Shown here: piece by piece, positions 53,409 to 63,326 of the stretch
How the letters are laid out: each line of letters starts with the position of its first letter
Numbering within the stretch: position 1 is the first letter of the stretch
NCBI RefSeq assembly: GCF_001547935.1
Contig: NZ_AP014635.1
Location: 1,550,001 to 1,614,000, forward strand
DNA: 64,000 bases
Direction: 5' to 3'
Source of the DNA: Vibrio tritonius
GTDB lineage: Bacteria; Pseudomonadota; Gammaproteobacteria; Enterobacterales; Vibrionaceae
Made by a program: the position numbers and the translations under genes
The notes under the pieces: model-generated
What the model was told of the DNA's origin: nothing
The model's database searches: none
Seen by the model: only the letters and a program-made list of their open reading frames with translations

Positions 53409-53441
53409 TGTAAACCATTGTCAATTTATCAGGTTTACATC
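53409..53441. promoter_or_regulatory. BirA operator of biotin transport operon
   Basis: ATGTAAACC-N15-GGTTTACAT: perfect 9-bp arms with a 15-base spacer, the classical BirA operator layout (TTGTAAACC-N15/16-GGTTTACAA). BirA bound to biotinyl-AMP would repress bioMNY when biotin is plentiful. It lies 75 bp before the chosen bioM start. Confidence 0.9.
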
Positions 53442-53479
53442 TACATTGAGCGCTTATGGCGACTCTTGCGAGATGTTTG

Positions 53480-53497
53480 GCTCTTTCCGTAAAGAGC
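53480..53497 (+). promoter_or_regulatory. Leader hairpin before bioM
   Basis: GCTCTTT-CCGT-AAAGAGC, 7-bp perfect stem with tetraloop in the untranslated leader, 18 bases before the bioM start. Role unknown. Confidence 0.4.
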
Positions 53498-53515
53498 GTT
53501 TGGGTAAAAAATAGC

Positions 53516-54256
53516 ATGACTTTTCATAACGATGATGGCGCCGCCATTTCCCTTAACGATGTGTGTCTTGATATTCAAGGCAAACGCATTTTAAATCGAC
53601 TCTCTTTTTCAACTTCTGTGCAACGTTTGGGCATTATTGGCCGTAATGGTTCGGGAAAATCGACCTTATCGCGTGTGCTCTCGGGCTTAGTGGCTATTGA
53701 ATCGGGCACACTTCAGGTGGCGGGGATTAACCCATTTAAAGACCGTAAAGGGGCACTACGGGAAATTGGCTTATTGTTTCAAAATCCCGATCATCAAATT
53801 ATTTTTCCAACCGTACTTGAAGAAGTGGCCTTTGGCTTACGTCAACTGGGTCAAAAGAAAGCGATTGCTGAGCAAAATGCGTTAGCAACGCTGGAAGCCT
53901 TTGGTAAGACTCACTGGCAAGAGGTACACACTTCGGCTCTGTCTCAAGGGCAAAAGCATTTGGTGTGTTTGATGGCGATTGCTGCAATGCAGCCGAAATT
54001 GATCATTTTAGATGAGCCTTTTGCGGGCTTAGATATTCCAACCAAACGCCAATTGCAGCGTTATCTGGATCGTTTTCCCGGGCGCTTGATTCATATCAGT
54101 CACGATCCGGCAGATTTAGACCATTACGACCAATTACTGTGGCTCGAAGCTGGAGAAGTCAACTCAATCGGTACACCAGAACAAGTGTTGCCCGCGTATT
54201 TGGCGGAAATGCATAAATTGGGAGAGAGTGATGATATCTCTAACCTCACCAATTGA
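53516..54256 (+). CDS. bioM: Energy-coupling (ECF) biotin transporter ATPase
   Basis: Start ATG at 53516 (MTFHNDDGAAISLNDVCLDI) is chosen, because the upstream ATG at 53456 lies only 15 bases from the operator and lacks a ribosome site. The ~246-residue ATPase has Walker A GRNGSGKSTLSR, Q-loop LFQNPDHQIIFPT, signature LSQGQKHLV, Walker B LIILDEPFAGLD, H-loop IHISHDPADL. ECF A-component of the biotin importer. It overlaps bioN by 26 bp. Confidence 0.93.
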   Translation: MTFHNDDGAAISLNDVCLDIQGKRILNRLSFSTSVQRLGIIGRNGSGKSTLSRVLSGLVAIESGTLQVAGINPFKDRKGALREIGLLFQNPDHQIIFPTVLEEVAFGLRQLGQKKAIAEQNALATLEAFGKTHWQEVHTSALSQGQKHLVCLMAIAAMQPKLIILDEPFAGLDIPTKRQLQRYLDRFPGRLIHISHDPADLDHYDQLLWLEAGEVNSIGTPEQVLPAYLAEMHKLGESDDISNLTN

Positions 54257-54851
54257 AACTCCTGCGCACCGCTGGCCTGCTGGACTAAAACTGGCGGCGC
54301 TCTGTTTTACCACGGTAGGGCTATTTTTTGTTCATCAGTTGCCGCTGCAAGGTGTGTTTCTAGCCTTAGTTGCGGTGCTCTATGCATTGCCGGGAAAACT
54401 CTTTTTTTGCTACGGATTACGACAAATCTCGCTGTTGTGGCCATTTATTGTGCTTGTTGGCCTGTGGCATGGCGTTACTGGTGAGTGGGAGCAGGGCGGT
54501 ATCATCGTTTTGCGTCTACTTTCAACCGTCGCGCTTGCCAATTTGGTTACCATGACAACCCGTCTTTCCGACATGATCGATGTGGTCAATTGGCTTACTC
54601 GGCCATTAAAACGCCTTGGTTTAAACACTCGCGCGCTAGAACTTTCTATCGCACTGGTAATTCGAATGACACCGGTATTGGTCGGGAAAGGCCAATCACT
54701 CTCTTTAGCTTGGCGAGCACGTTCTAACCGACGTTCTGGCTGGCGAATTATCTTACCTTTTACGGTATTAGCTCTTGATGATGCAGACCATGTTGCCGAG
54801 GCTCTACGCGCTCGCGGTGGTTTGATGAACGATGACGAACAGATGGACTAA
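54231..54851 (+). CDS. bioN: Energy-coupling (ECF) biotin transporter transmembrane T protein
   Basis: ATG at 54231 (GTG at 54228 is an alternative). A ~206-residue polytopic protein: AGLKLAALCFTTVGLFFVHQ, then TRPLKRLGLNTRALELSIAL, VIRMTPVL, and LAWRARSNRRSG, the Arg-rich coupling helix region (A-R-x motif) that contacts the ATPase. Belongs to the T-component family of BioMNY. Co-translated with bioM by overlap. Confidence 0.9.
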   Translation: MISLTSPIETPAHRWPAGLKLAALCFTTVGLFFVHQLPLQGVFLALVAVLYALPGKLFFCYGLRQISLLWPFIVLVGLWHGVTGEWEQGGIIVLRLLSTVALANLVTMTTRLSDMIDVVNWLTRPLKRLGLNTRALELSIALVIRMTPVLVGKGQSLSLAWRARSNRRSGWRIILPFTVLALDDADHVAEALRARGGLMNDDEQMD

Positions 54852-54854
54852 AAA

Positions 54855-55403
54855 ATGGAAAAAAATGTCACTTATATCGCCTTGTTTGCCGCTTTAATCG
54901 CAGCGTTGGGTTTGGTGCCGAAAATCGCGCTCGGTTTTGGTGTACCTATCACCGCGCAAGGGTTGGGAATTATGCTGTGCGGTACTATTCTCGGTGCAAA
55001 ACGTGGCTCTCTAGCGGTTCTACTGTTTTTACTTCTTGTGGCGATGGGTTTGCCACTTCTTGCTGGTGGTAACGGTGGTTTAGGGGTATTTTTCGGTGCG
55101 ACCGCTGGATTTCTGATCGGGTGGCCAGTTGCGGCTTTAGTGATTGGCTGGATTGTTGAAAAATGGCGTCATCGCAATCTCACCATGGTGTGTATTGTTG
55201 CGTCCATTTTAGGTGGCATCGTTGTGATGTATGCTTTTGGTATTGTGGGTATGTCGATTGTACTTAAGAAAAGCATAATGGAATCATTAGGTTTAGTGCT
55301 GATCTTTATCCCTGGTGATATTGTGAAAGCGGTGATTGCTGGTGTATTAACGGCATCAATCGCTAAGGCGCGACCTGCAAGTGTTCTGTCGCGCTCACTT
55401 TAA
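54855..55403 (+). CDS. bioY: Biotin transporter substrate-binding S protein
   Basis: A 182-residue protein with about six hydrophobic helices. IALGFGVPITAQGLGIMLCG and GGNGGLGVFFGATAGFLIGW are the classic BioY repeats, and LIFIPGDIVKAVIAGVL the late motif. It captures biotin and works with BioM and BioN. Starts four bases after bioN stops. Confidence 0.94.
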   Translation: MEKNVTYIALFAALIAALGLVPKIALGFGVPITAQGLGIMLCGTILGAKRGSLAVLLFLLLVAMGLPLLAGGNGGLGVFFGATAGFLIGWPVAALVIGWIVEKWRHRNLTMVCIVASILGGIVVMYAFGIVGMSIVLKKSIMESLGLVLIFIPGDIVKAVIAGVLTASIAKARPASVLSRSL

Positions 55404-55427
55404 TAAAAAGTGAAAGGGAATTCGCTC

Positions 55428-56174
55428 ATGACGATTTTGATTTATACCGACAACGTGTCAAACAATCATGTTCTGTATTACGCGTTGGGGCGGTTACGCG
55501 GTAAACGAAATGTTTTTTTCGTTAATGCCAATGAGATCCTAAGTGGTGCTCTAACCGATGACGTGGATTTGTTGGTGATGCCCGGTGGTGCGAGTCGGTA
55601 TAAATCGGCCAAGCTCAATGGGCAAGCCAATCAACTCATCAAAGACTATGTTGCCAATGGCGGTAAGTATCTCGGTATTTGCGCGGGTAGTTATATGGCA
55701 TGCGCCATGACCTGCTGGGCAAAAGGTGGCCCATATGAGATTGTCACCCCAAATGAACTGGGCTTTTTCTCCGGGGCTGCGGTTGGTCCGATTGAGCAAT
55801 TTGGCGAAGGGGATAATTACAACAGCACCAAAGCTTATGTCACAACTCTCGATTACGCAGGTCGTGAGATTTCCTCTTTGTATCTCGGTGGCTGCTTGTT
55901 TGAAGCGCCAAAGACATCTTCAAAGCCTGACAATTATCAGGTGCTCGCCAGATTTAATGACCTTGCCGACAAACCCGCAGCGATTATTACCGGTGACTAT
56001 GGGCAAGGCGCTTGGCTGCTCTCTTCGACACATCCTGAGTACGACCAAGAGGCGGTTGAACTGCTCAGTTTTGATGTCGTCGGTAACGACTATCAAGAGT
56101 TTAATCAGCTCGCAGGCGCAGAATCGCTAACATTAGATTTGCTCGATGAACTACTTAAACAGTTAGCTGTTTAA
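55428..56174 (+). CDS. BPL_N-domain protein (glutamine-amidotransferase-like)
   Basis: ATG at 55428 follows AAAGGGAA. The 248-residue product has LLVMPGGASRYKSAKLNG, YLGICAGSYMACA with the nucleophile-elbow Cys, and a late THPEYDQEAVE with the His. This is the flavodoxin/amidotransferase-like fold called BPL_N, found fused to or beside biotin-protein-ligase genes. Located directly after bioMNY, so probably under BirA control and linked to biotin metabolism. Exact reaction unknown. The 3' end lies inside a 19-bp palindrome. Confidence 0.82.
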   Translation: MTILIYTDNVSNNHVLYYALGRLRGKRNVFFVNANEILSGALTDDVDLLVMPGGASRYKSAKLNGQANQLIKDYVANGGKYLGICAGSYMACAMTCWAKGGPYEIVTPNELGFFSGAAVGPIEQFGEGDNYNSTKAYVTTLDYAGREISSLYLGGCLFEAPKTSSKPDNYQVLARFNDLADKPAAIITGDYGQGAWLLSSTHPEYDQEAVELLSFDVVGNDYQEFNQLAGAESLTLDLLDELLKQLAV

Positions 56175-56185
56175 GTAGTTCATCG
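56144..56185. repeat. 19-bp perfect palindrome across a gene end
   Basis: CGATGAACTACTTAAACAG (56144-56162) and its exact complement (56167-56185) with loop TTAG. It spans the last codons and the TAA stop (56172-56174) of the BPL_N gene. A 19-bp perfect stem with a tetraloop is far longer than coding needs would produce. Confidence 0.9.
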
Positions 56186-56203
56186 CTAGTTTCATAATTA
56201 ATT

Positions 56204-56231
56204 ACGCCGCTGTTTCATAAAACAGCGGCGT
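56204..56231 (+). terminator. Terminator of the biotin operon
   Basis: ACGCCGCTGTTT-CATA-AAACAGCGGCGT, 12-bp stem, followed by TTTT. Confidence 0.93.
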
Positions 56232-56280
56232 TTTTGTTGGCTGACTTTTTGAAAATAAGAAAAAATAACGAGAGAAAAAA

Positions 56281-56334
56281 TAACGAGGACACACACCTTT
56301 AAAACCACAGAGTTTAGGGTGTGTGTCCTCGTTA
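56281..56334 (-). terminator. Strong terminator of DEAD-box gene
   Basis: TAACGAGGACACACACC / GGTGTGTGTCCTCGTTA, 17-bp stem with 20-nt loop, T run on the minus strand. A direct repeat GAAAAAATAACGAG occurs at 56259 and 56274, the second joining the stem. Confidence 0.82.
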
Positions 56335-56355
56335 GAAAAAATAGTGACCAGGAAG

Positions 56356-57582
56356 TTATTGTTTTTTCTTGCTCTGAAATTGCTTAATGCTTTTCTTCTG
56401 ATTGGTTCGACGGTTGGCTTGTTTGTCCCGTGGTGCACGTTTGCTTTCACCAGTAGATGGTCTGTCAGTGACAGGGTAACCCTCTAGTTCATTCAGTGGC
56501 AATGCGCGTTGGGTAGTCTTTCTGATCGCGGCAAGATAGTCAGTCTCACCATGACACACAAGAGAAATGGCAACGCCGGTTTTCCCAGCTCGTGCTGTAC
56601 GTCCGATGCGATGAACATACACTTCAGGGTTTGATGGTAGCTCAAAGTTGATTACCACCGGCAAGTCTTCCACATGAATACCGCGAGCGAGCAAGTCTGT
56701 TGCGATAAGCACATTCACTTTATGTTCCTTAAACAGATTGAGCGTCGCTTCTCTGTCTGCTTGATCCTTGTTGCCATGCAATGCTGCAGTCGAGAGTCCG
56801 GCCTTGTTCAGCTTTTTACATAGTGAATCTGCGTTGTCTTTGCTACCGATGAATACCAACACTTGTTGCCATTGGTGCTGTTTAATTTGGTCAATCAGTG
56901 CGTTGGTTTTGCTCCCTTTATTGACGAGATACAACGTCTCTTTGATTGGGTTGGCCTTGGCGGCAGTTTGTTCTACTTGAATAAACATAGGATTATTGAG
57001 TAGTGCTTTCGCTTTACTTTCAAGTGGTTCTGGGAAAGTCGCGGAAAACATCAGGGTTTGGCGCTGCGTTGGTAGCATTTCTATAATGCGCTGAACATCG
57101 TTCCAAAAGCCCATATCTAACATCCTGTCGGCTTCATCAAGCACTAAGGTGCTGATATGGCTCGTATCGAATGCGTTTTCAGTTAAGAGTTCGAGCAGTC
57201 GACCTGGGGTTGCCACGAGTATTTGAGGCCCTTTTGCTAGGTCGGCTTTCTGCAGTTCTTTATCGATGCCGCCACAAAGGCAAAGCGACTGTATATTGAG
57301 GTGTTTAGCGATGAACTCTAGCGCTTCATTAACCTGAGTCGCCAATTCACGAGTTGGCACAAGGACTAACGCTTGAAAAGGAGAGAGCGTTTTCATCGCC
57401 TGTTCTAACAAAGGAAGACCGTAAGCCAATGTTTTGCCGCTTCCTGTTTGAGCAATCGCAAGTACATCTTGCTGATTGAGTATCGCTTGAATAGCAAGTG
57501 TCTGAATTTCTGTAGGTTTACTAAACGAAGCTGGCAGAGCGGCGACGAGTTTTTGGCTTAGAGGTAGCGTCGAAAAAAGCAT
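56356..57582 (-). CDS. DEAD-box ATP-dependent RNA helicase (RhlE-like)
   Basis: A 408-residue helicase. Q motif FSKPTEIQTLAIQAIL, motif I AQTGSGKT, Ia PTRELATQV, Ib TPGRLLE, DEAD (VLDEADRML), SAT, then HGNKDQADREATLN and ATDLLARGIH, HRIGRTARAGK. The basic tail (RAPRDKQANRRTNQKKSIKQ) probably binds RNA. Similar to RhlE-group enzymes used in RNA turnover or ribosome assembly. Specific partner unclear. Confidence 0.93.
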   Translation of the reverse strand: MLFSTLPLSQKLVAALPASFSKPTEIQTLAIQAILNQQDVLAIAQTGSGKTLAYGLPLLEQAMKTLSPFQALVLVPTRELATQVNEALEFIAKHLNIQSLCLCGGIDKELQKADLAKGPQILVATPGRLLELLTENAFDTSHISTLVLDEADRMLDMGFWNDVQRIIEMLPTQRQTLMFSATFPEPLESKAKALLNNPMFIQVEQTAAKANPIKETLYLVNKGSKTNALIDQIKQHQWQQVLVFIGSKDNADSLCKKLNKAGLSTAALHGNKDQADREATLNLFKEHKVNVLIATDLLARGIHVEDLPVVINFELPSNPEVYVHRIGRTARAGKTGVAISLVCHGETDYLAAIRKTTQRALPLNELEGYPVTDRPSTGESKRAPRDKQANRRTNQKKSIKQFQSKKKQ

Positions 57583-58084
57583 TATATTTTTCAGTCTCTT
57601 GGAAGATTTTAAACATCATAGACATGGCAGATACGGCGAAAAAAGGATGAATCGCGTTACGAACTGACGCCGAATTGCTGAGTTAATGGTGCGCACTTTA
57701 CCACAGTGAGAGAACAAAGTGGCAATTGTTCTAGTGATGGGTTAAGGCTTTGAGAATGCATCCTCGTTAAAATTGTTGGTCATATCCCTAATTAAACACC
57801 CCAAACCCCATCATCACTCCTCAACTAACAGAATTCTTACTATCTCGCTTTGACTGCATGGGCAACTTCGTAGATAATCCCGTTCTTCTTGAGTGCTGCC
57901 GTCCCCAATCGACATCGGTAGCAGGCCATAGCTTGGGTAGTGAGTAGGGATTTAGATTCCCAGTATGAGATGGAAAATCATTAGGTTGTTAATGAGAATG
58001 ACCTTGATTGTACGCTGTGGCCAAACCCAGCATTAGTGCAGAGGAATGTGCTATTGCTTTAAATGAAATAGGAAAAGAGACACT
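57583..58084. other. Intergenic region upstream of queD
   Basis: About 500 bp without a supportable gene. It must hold the divergent promoters of the helicase and queD. I looked for a preQ1 riboswitch before queD and found no convincing one. Confidence 0.55.
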
Positions 58085-58450
58085 ATGTCACATGCAGAGT
58101 TGTATAAAGAGTTTATGTTTGAAGCGGCGCACTTTTTGCCGAACGTTCCTGAAGGCCATAAATGCGGCCGCTTGCATGGACATTCATGGTTGATTCGCTT
58201 GTACATCTACGGAGAAGTGGATGCACACACTGGTTTCGTTCAAGACTTCGGTGAAATTAAGCAAATCTTTGCCCCAATATATGACCAACTTGATCACCAT
58301 TACCTGAATGAAATTCCTGGCTTGGAGAACCCAACCAGTGAAGTGTTGGCGAAATGGGTATTTGATAAATTAAAACCTTTGCTGCCTTTACTCAGCAAAG
58401 TAGAAATTAAAGAAACTTGTACAGCAGGTTGTATCTACTCTGGTCAATAA
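58085..58450 (+). CDS. queD: 6-carboxytetrahydropterin synthase
   Basis: A 121-residue protein. [20 protein letters not shown], then [14 protein letters not shown], gives the zinc ligands His of FEAAHF and of HGHS with the catalytic Cys in [39 protein letters not shown] and [17 protein letters not shown] ending complete the fold. Makes the pterin precursor of queuosine in tRNA. Length is normal. Confidence 0.95.
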   Translation: MSHAELYKEFMFEAAHFLPNVPEGHKCGRLHGHSWLIRLYIYGEVDAHTGFVQDFGEIKQIFAPIYDQLDHHYLNEIPGLENPTSEVLAKWVFDKLKPLLPLLSKVEIKETCTAGCIYSGQ

Positions 58451-58492
58451 CGCATTCTGACCAATCAAAGACAGTCAAGTTATCCAGATTAA

Positions 58493-58524
58493 AAAAGAGG
58501 TTACCGATTCGGTAACCTCTTTTC
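58493..58524. terminator. Terminator between convergent queD and OMF gene
   Basis: AAAAGAGGTTACC / GGTAACCTCTTTT, 13-bp stem with GATTC loop, A and T flanks on both sides, so it works in both directions. Confidence 0.93.
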
Positions 58525-58587
58525 GTTGCAAGAGAGTAAAGTCAAACGACGCTATGCTCTGCTTGATACTTTACTTATCGTTAAGCT

Positions 58588-60015
58588 CTATTTGCTCTGA
58601 TTAGACTCGATATTTGTGGTTGCCTTAATCAGTTCTTGATCATCTTTCATCACATCGTCACCGCCAAGGGTTTGATAGATGGTGGCAAGATTGACCAGCT
58701 GGTTATAGCGGTTTTCAAGTAATGAGGCTTTAGCGCTGCGCGTATTTTCTTGAGCATCCAATAGATCAGTAATACCAATTGCGCCGTTGTCATACTGACT
58801 GCGGTAAATACGTTCAGCTTCGGCGGACGCATTATATTGATCTTGCAATTTACCTTGTTGAACTTGATAGTTAATGCGTGCAGATAGGGCGTTATCCACA
58901 TCTTCGAACGCTTCGTATAACGTCTTGCGATAAGTAACGATGGCAGACTGATACTTCACTTTCGCGATGTCTTTGTTGATCTGCATTTCGTTCCAACTTA
59001 AGAATGGCAGCGTCAGCTCTGCACCCAGTGTCCCAATCGGGTCACGCAGCAGGTTTTTCAGTTGACTGGATGAACCACCCAGAGCGCCTGTTAAAGAAAT
59101 GCCCGGTAAGTACGAAGCATCGGTGGCATCTTCTGTAGCCAGTGCTGATTTTAGGCTAAACAGGGCGGATTTGACATCTGGGCGACGGGTCAGCAGCTCA
59201 GCAGGAATGCCTGGTTCGATATCTGGTAATGTGCCGTCGGGTAGAGCATTAATGGTTAAATCCATTTTTTGTGGCGGCTGATTGAACAAAATGGCTAACG
59301 CGTTTTGCGCCTCGACCAATTGTTGAATGTAATCGCTATTGGTTGCCTCCAATGCATACAGTGCCCGCTGCGCTTCTAAGATATTTAGCCGCGATACCGA
59401 ACCATTTTTGTACTGGCTTTGCGTCATATTCAGCGTTTCACGGGCATCTTTGATGTCGCTTTCACTCAACGCAATGCGCTGGGTGAGATAGCCAACTTGC
59501 CAATAAAGCTGCGCGGTGGTGGCAACCAATGTTTGTGCAGTCGATTCAAGATCTTGTTTGCTGGCAAGGGCAGACCACTCGCTGGCATCGGCAGTACGAG
59601 ACAGTTTGCCCCACAAATCCACTTCGTAACTTACCGATAAATCCGTGGAGTAACTGGTTGAACTAGTGCCATTTTTTAACGATTTGCTTTTTGATGCGCT
59701 GGTGGATGAAGAGAGTTCTGGATAGAGCTCGTTATTATCCAAACGCGCTTCCAAGCGAGCTTGACGCAGAGTTAATGCGGCAATCGCCAAGTCGTTATTG
59801 GATTTTAGCACTTGATCAACGAGTTGATTTAACTGTGGATCGTTAAACTGTTTCCACCACTGACTAGTAATGGCTTGCTTCGCTGCATATTGCCCGTGTT
59901 GCCACTGAGTAGGGTTTTGAGTTTGCGGCGTTTCAAATGGGGTGTGCTGAGCACACCCTGCGACCAACGCCACACTAAGGGCGAGGGTAGAAAGTTTCAA
60001 TGTTGTCATTGTCAT
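58588..60015 (-). CDS. Outer-membrane efflux factor (NodT/TolC family lipoprotein)
   Basis: A 475-residue protein with lipobox (LSVALVAGC, Cys at ~21). The two internal repeats start at LNQLVDQVLKSNNDLAIAAL and later SALFSLKSALATEDATDASY, with the long coiled-coil hairpins and QYDNGAIGITDLLDAQENTR, all typical of OMFs. Follows macB by 6 bp. Forms the exit channel for the MacAB pump. Confidence 0.92.
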   Translation of the reverse strand: MTMTTLKLSTLALSVALVAGCAQHTPFETPQTQNPTQWQHGQYAAKQAITSQWWKQFNDPQLNQLVDQVLKSNNDLAIAALTLRQARLEARLDNNELYPELSSSTSASKSKSLKNGTSSTSYSTDLSVSYEVDLWGKLSRTADASEWSALASKQDLESTAQTLVATTAQLYWQVGYLTQRIALSESDIKDARETLNMTQSQYKNGSVSRLNILEAQRALYALEATNSDYIQQLVEAQNALAILFNQPPQKMDLTINALPDGTLPDIEPGIPAELLTRRPDVKSALFSLKSALATEDATDASYLPGISLTGALGGSSSQLKNLLRDPIGTLGAELTLPFLSWNEMQINKDIAKVKYQSAIVTYRKTLYEAFEDVDNALSARINYQVQQGKLQDQYNASAEAERIYRSQYDNGAIGITDLLDAQENTRSAKASLLENRYNQLVNLATIYQTLGGDDVMKDDQELIKATTNIESNQSK

Positions 60016-60021
60016 CTCTTG

Positions 60022-61980
60022 TTACTCCCGAGCCAGTGCATCGATAGGGTTAAGCTGTGCTGCGTTGCGCGCTGGTAGATAACCAAACAGCACCCCAATT
60101 AGGGTTGAGCAGACGAACGCAGAGACAATCGATGTGGTGGAGTACACCATAGTGAAGCTGCTACCACTAACAGCAATGATGATACCTACAAGGTAAGCTA
60201 CGGCAATACCCAGAGCACCACCACATAAGCAAACCAAAATGGCTTCAATCAGGAATTGACGCAAAATATCCCCTTGGCGAGCGCCAACAGCCATACGCAC
60301 CCCGATTTCACGGGTACGTTCGGTAACTGACACCAGCATGATGTTCATTACCCCAATGCCCCCTACAATCAGTGAAATCACCGCAATAGCAGAAATCAGC
60401 AGTGTCATGGTTTGCGTGGTTTTTTGGATATTTTGCTGGATGGTATCGGTATTTATGGTAAAGAAATCCTGTGTACCGTGGCGCATTTTCAATAAGGAAA
60501 TGATCGCTTGTTCACCCGCTTCACTTGGGGTTTTTTCATCGACACGTACCGTAATACGATTTAGATAGTGTTGCCCCAACATGCGAGAACTTACGGTGGT
60601 GTAAGGTAACCAAATATTGAGTGAGTCGCTGTTACCAAATGCACTCTCTTTGGCTTTGGTAACACCGATAATTCGCACGGGTAAGTTACCAGCAAAAATG
60701 ACTTTTCCAAGTGGGTTTTCATCAGGGAAAATCGATTTAAGCGTATTGTTATCGATGACAGCCTCTTGCGCGATGTCACTCACGCTTTCGTCATCCCAGA
60801 ACTGGCCGTAAGCCAACTCGTAACCGCGCACGCGAAAATACTCTGGTCCAACCCCTTGTACGGTGGCGGTTACTGCTTGGCTGGAATAGCGCAGAGTAAC
60901 AGAGGTACTGATATATGGTGTGACGCTATCAATAATCGACAGGTTTTTCAGAGCGGCAGCATCTTGGTCAGTGAGCGTGCGAATACGCCCTGACCGCCGG
61001 TCACCAAAGCCGGTTCCGGGCATGATATCAATGGTGTTGGTCCCCATCGATTGGATGTTCTTCAAGATCGCTTGTTGCGAACCATTTCCTAGTGCGACCA
61101 CTGAAACGACCGAAGCGATACCAATGATGATTCCAAGCATGGTTAAGAAGGTGCGCAGACGGTGGTTAGACATTGCCAACAGCGCCATTTTTAACGCTTC
61201 CCAAAAACCATCAAACAGACGTTTGCTACTGGTAAGGGTATTGCGCGAGGTGTGTTGTGGCCCCTTATCCCCATTAAGCTCGATGGCGGTTTCTTTCGTG
61301 ACAGTGTCACTGAGTATTTCACCGTCTTTGATCTCAATAATACGGTCCGCGTACTGAGCTACTTTTTTATCGTGGGTAACGATAATAATGGTGTGACCCA
61401 CCTGATGCAGCTCTTGCAGCAGTTGCATCATTTCAGTACCGCTTTTACTGTCTAATGCCCCAGTTGGTTCGTCGGCAAGAATAACGTCGCCGCCGTTAAT
61501 CAACGCACGTGCAACGGATACCCTTTGCTGTTGACCACCACTTAATTGGTTTGGTTTGTGATCCATACGATCATCCAAACCAAGGCGCTGAAGTAGGGCG
61601 CTAGCACGTTCTTGACGCGATTTTTTATCGTATCCCGCGTAAATAGCAGGAACTTCAACGTTTCCCATCGCAGTTAAATCACCCAGTAGGTGATAGCGCT
61701 GGAAAATGAAACCAAAGTATTCTCGGCGCAGACGAGCCAATTGGTCAGAATCCATTTTGGATGTGTCTTGACCATTTATGAAATATTGTCCATCACTCGG
61801 TTGATCGAGACAGCCGAGGATGTTCATTAAGGTTGATTTACCTGAGCCTGAGGCACCTACTATTGCCACCATCTCACCACGTTCAATAGTGAGGTTGACG
61901 TCATTGAGGACGATAAGCTGCTCTTCGCCGGCGGCAAAAGAGCGGTAAACGTGTCGAATATCAAGTAAAGCTTCAGACAT
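60022..61980 (-). CDS. macB: MacB-type ABC exporter (ATPase + permease)
   Basis: A 652-residue protein. The N-terminal ATPase (Walker [21 protein letters not shown], signature [10 protein letters not shown], Walker [13 protein letters not shown]) is followed by TM1 near 275 ([20 protein letters not shown]). A large periplasmic domain follows, and then three C-terminal TMs ([20 protein letters not shown] between them). Exports macrolides, peptides or heme-like compounds by a mechanotransmission cycle. Start overlaps the macA stop (TAATG). Confidence 0.94.
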   Translation of the reverse strand: MSEALLDIRHVYRSFAAGEEQLIVLNDVNLTIERGEMVAIVGASGSGKSTLMNILGCLDQPSDGQYFINGQDTSKMDSDQLARLRREYFGFIFQRYHLLGDLTAMGNVEVPAIYAGYDKKSRQERASALLQRLGLDDRMDHKPNQLSGGQQQRVSVARALINGGDVILADEPTGALDSKSGTEMMQLLQELHQVGHTIIIVTHDKKVAQYADRIIEIKDGEILSDTVTKETAIELNGDKGPQHTSRNTLTSSKRLFDGFWEALKMALLAMSNHRLRTFLTMLGIIIGIASVVSVVALGNGSQQAILKNIQSMGTNTIDIMPGTGFGDRRSGRIRTLTDQDAAALKNLSIIDSVTPYISTSVTLRYSSQAVTATVQGVGPEYFRVRGYELAYGQFWDDESVSDIAQEAVIDNNTLKSIFPDENPLGKVIFAGNLPVRIIGVTKAKESAFGNSDSLNIWLPYTTVSSRMLGQHYLNRITVRVDEKTPSEAGEQAIISLLKMRHGTQDFFTINTDTIQQNIQKTTQTMTLLISAIAVISLIVGGIGVMNIMLVSVTERTREIGVRMAVGARQGDILRQFLIEAILVCLCGGALGIAVAYLVGIIIAVSGSSFTMVYSTTSIVSAFVCSTLIGVLFGYLPARNAAQLNPIDALARE

Positions 61981-63164
61981 TAAAACATCCTTGGTCCGCG
62001 CATGCGATTGGTAAAGGTGTCGCCACTTGGTACACCTAACACAACCTGATCGCCTTCTTTAAGACCTGATAAAATCTCTGCGTTTACTTTATTGTTAATG
62101 CCGACTTTAACATCACGATTAACCAGCTTGCCATTCTCTAACACGGGAACTTGGTATTGTGCTTGGCCTTTTGGTCCCGGTTGTTTTACGAGGACTTGGG
62201 CTGGAACCAGCAGGGCATCATCGGATTTTTTAAGCACGATCGAGACTTGTGCTGTCATACCGATTCTCAGTACACGGTCTGGGTTATCGACATCAAACAA
62301 ACCGTAGTAGTATATGGCTTCATCATCTTCGATAGTAAGATCTTGGTCATCACCGGTCATGAGTGTTGGACCGGGTTCAATAGCACGCAATTTAGCGTGA
62401 TAACGTTTGTTGGGTTGACCTAGAATCGTAAAATAGACTTCCATTCCCGGCTTAACATTGACCACATCGGCTTCAGAAATCTGTGCTTTCACTGTCATTT
62501 TATTCAGTTGGGCAAGTTCAATTATGGTAGGTGTAGATTGATTGGAGTTAACGGTTTGGCCTTCGGATACGGCAGTATAAACCACCGTACCATCGATAGG
62601 TGCAGAAATGGTGGTATAACCCAAATCCACTTTAGCCGTATCTACGCTGATAACTGCTTGGTCTATTTCCGCTTTCAGCTCTTCTGCTTCGGCTTGATAG
62701 ACTGCTAAGTTTGCTTCCGCTGTTTCATAATCAGAACGGGAACTGGCGTTGTCTTTTAACATCGCGTTTTGGCGGTTGAATTCTGCTTGCGCTTGACGAA
62801 TTTGTGCTTCTTTAGCACGACGTTGCGCTCTTAAGCTGGTTAAAGAGGCTTGTGCTTCTTTTAAACTGTTTTGTTGGGTTAGGCTATCGATTTGAGCGAC
62901 CAGTTGGCCCTTTTTAATTTCATCACCCAAGTTAACAGCAAGGTTTTGAATTTGACCAGAGACTTGAGCACCAACCTCTACTAACTTAGAGGCTTGTAAA
63001 ATACCTGTCGCGACGACAGTGTCTTCAATACTGTGGCGGGTAACAGGTTGAGTGGCGTATTGTGGTGCTTCTTCTTTAGGTGAGAAATAGTAAGTAGCAC
63101 CGCCACCTAACGCCAAAACGATGGCGGCAATGACGAGATTTTTAGGTTTTAACATGTTAGGCAT
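61980..63164 (-). CDS. macA: MacA-type periplasmic adaptor
   Basis: A 394-residue membrane-fusion protein. TM anchor ~10-26 ([18 protein letters not shown]), then lipoyl halves [20 protein letters not shown] and [20 protein letters not shown] flanking a coiled-coil hairpin (~100-170), and the beta-barrel and membrane-proximal domains at the end. Same transcript as macB and the OMF. Links pump to channel. Confidence 0.93.
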   Translation of the reverse strand: MPNMLKPKNLVIAAIVLALGGGATYYFSPKEEAPQYATQPVTRHSIEDTVVATGILQASKLVEVGAQVSGQIQNLAVNLGDEIKKGQLVAQIDSLTQQNSLKEAQASLTSLRAQRRAKEAQIRQAQAEFNRQNAMLKDNASSRSDYETAEANLAVYQAEAEELKAEIDQAVISVDTAKVDLGYTTISAPIDGTVVYTAVSEGQTVNSNQSTPTIIELAQLNKMTVKAQISEADVVNVKPGMEVYFTILGQPNKRYHAKLRAIEPGPTLMTGDDQDLTIEDDEAIYYYGLFDVDNPDRVLRIGMTAQVSIVLKKSDDALLVPAQVLVKQPGPKGQAQYQVPVLENGKLVNRDVKVGINNKVNAEILSGLKEGDQVVLGVPSGDTFTNRMRGPRMF

Positions 63165-63276
63165 CGGGTTAATTATCTAAATGCAAATTGATCGCATCAT
63201 TTATAAAACGAATAGCGTAAGAAACAAACCTTTATCGGCGTAAAACTTGGTAAATCGCACGGAAACAAAATAAAAA

Positions 63277-63303
63277 AAGCCTGAAATCAGCGATTTCAGG
63301 CTT
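63277..63303 (-). terminator. Terminator of the serine dehydratase gene
   Basis: AAGCCTGAAATC-AGC-GATTTCAGGCTT, 12-bp stem. On the minus strand it is followed by TTTTTTTA. Confidence 0.93.
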
Positions 63304-63326
63304 CTATTTGTTCATTTAGTGAATGA

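Noticed and set aside
53456..53515. Extended N-terminus of bioM starting at 53456
   Set aside because: The ATG is only 15 bases after the BirA operator with no Shine-Dalgarno, and the added residues do not resemble the ATPase family start.
57583..58084. PreQ1 riboswitch before queD
   Set aside because: I saw no consensus CUAG-like pseudoknot core near the start; the region has only scattered weak stems.
58008..58193. 61-aa ORF before and overlapping queD
   Set aside because: It overlaps queD out of frame and has no recognisable domain.
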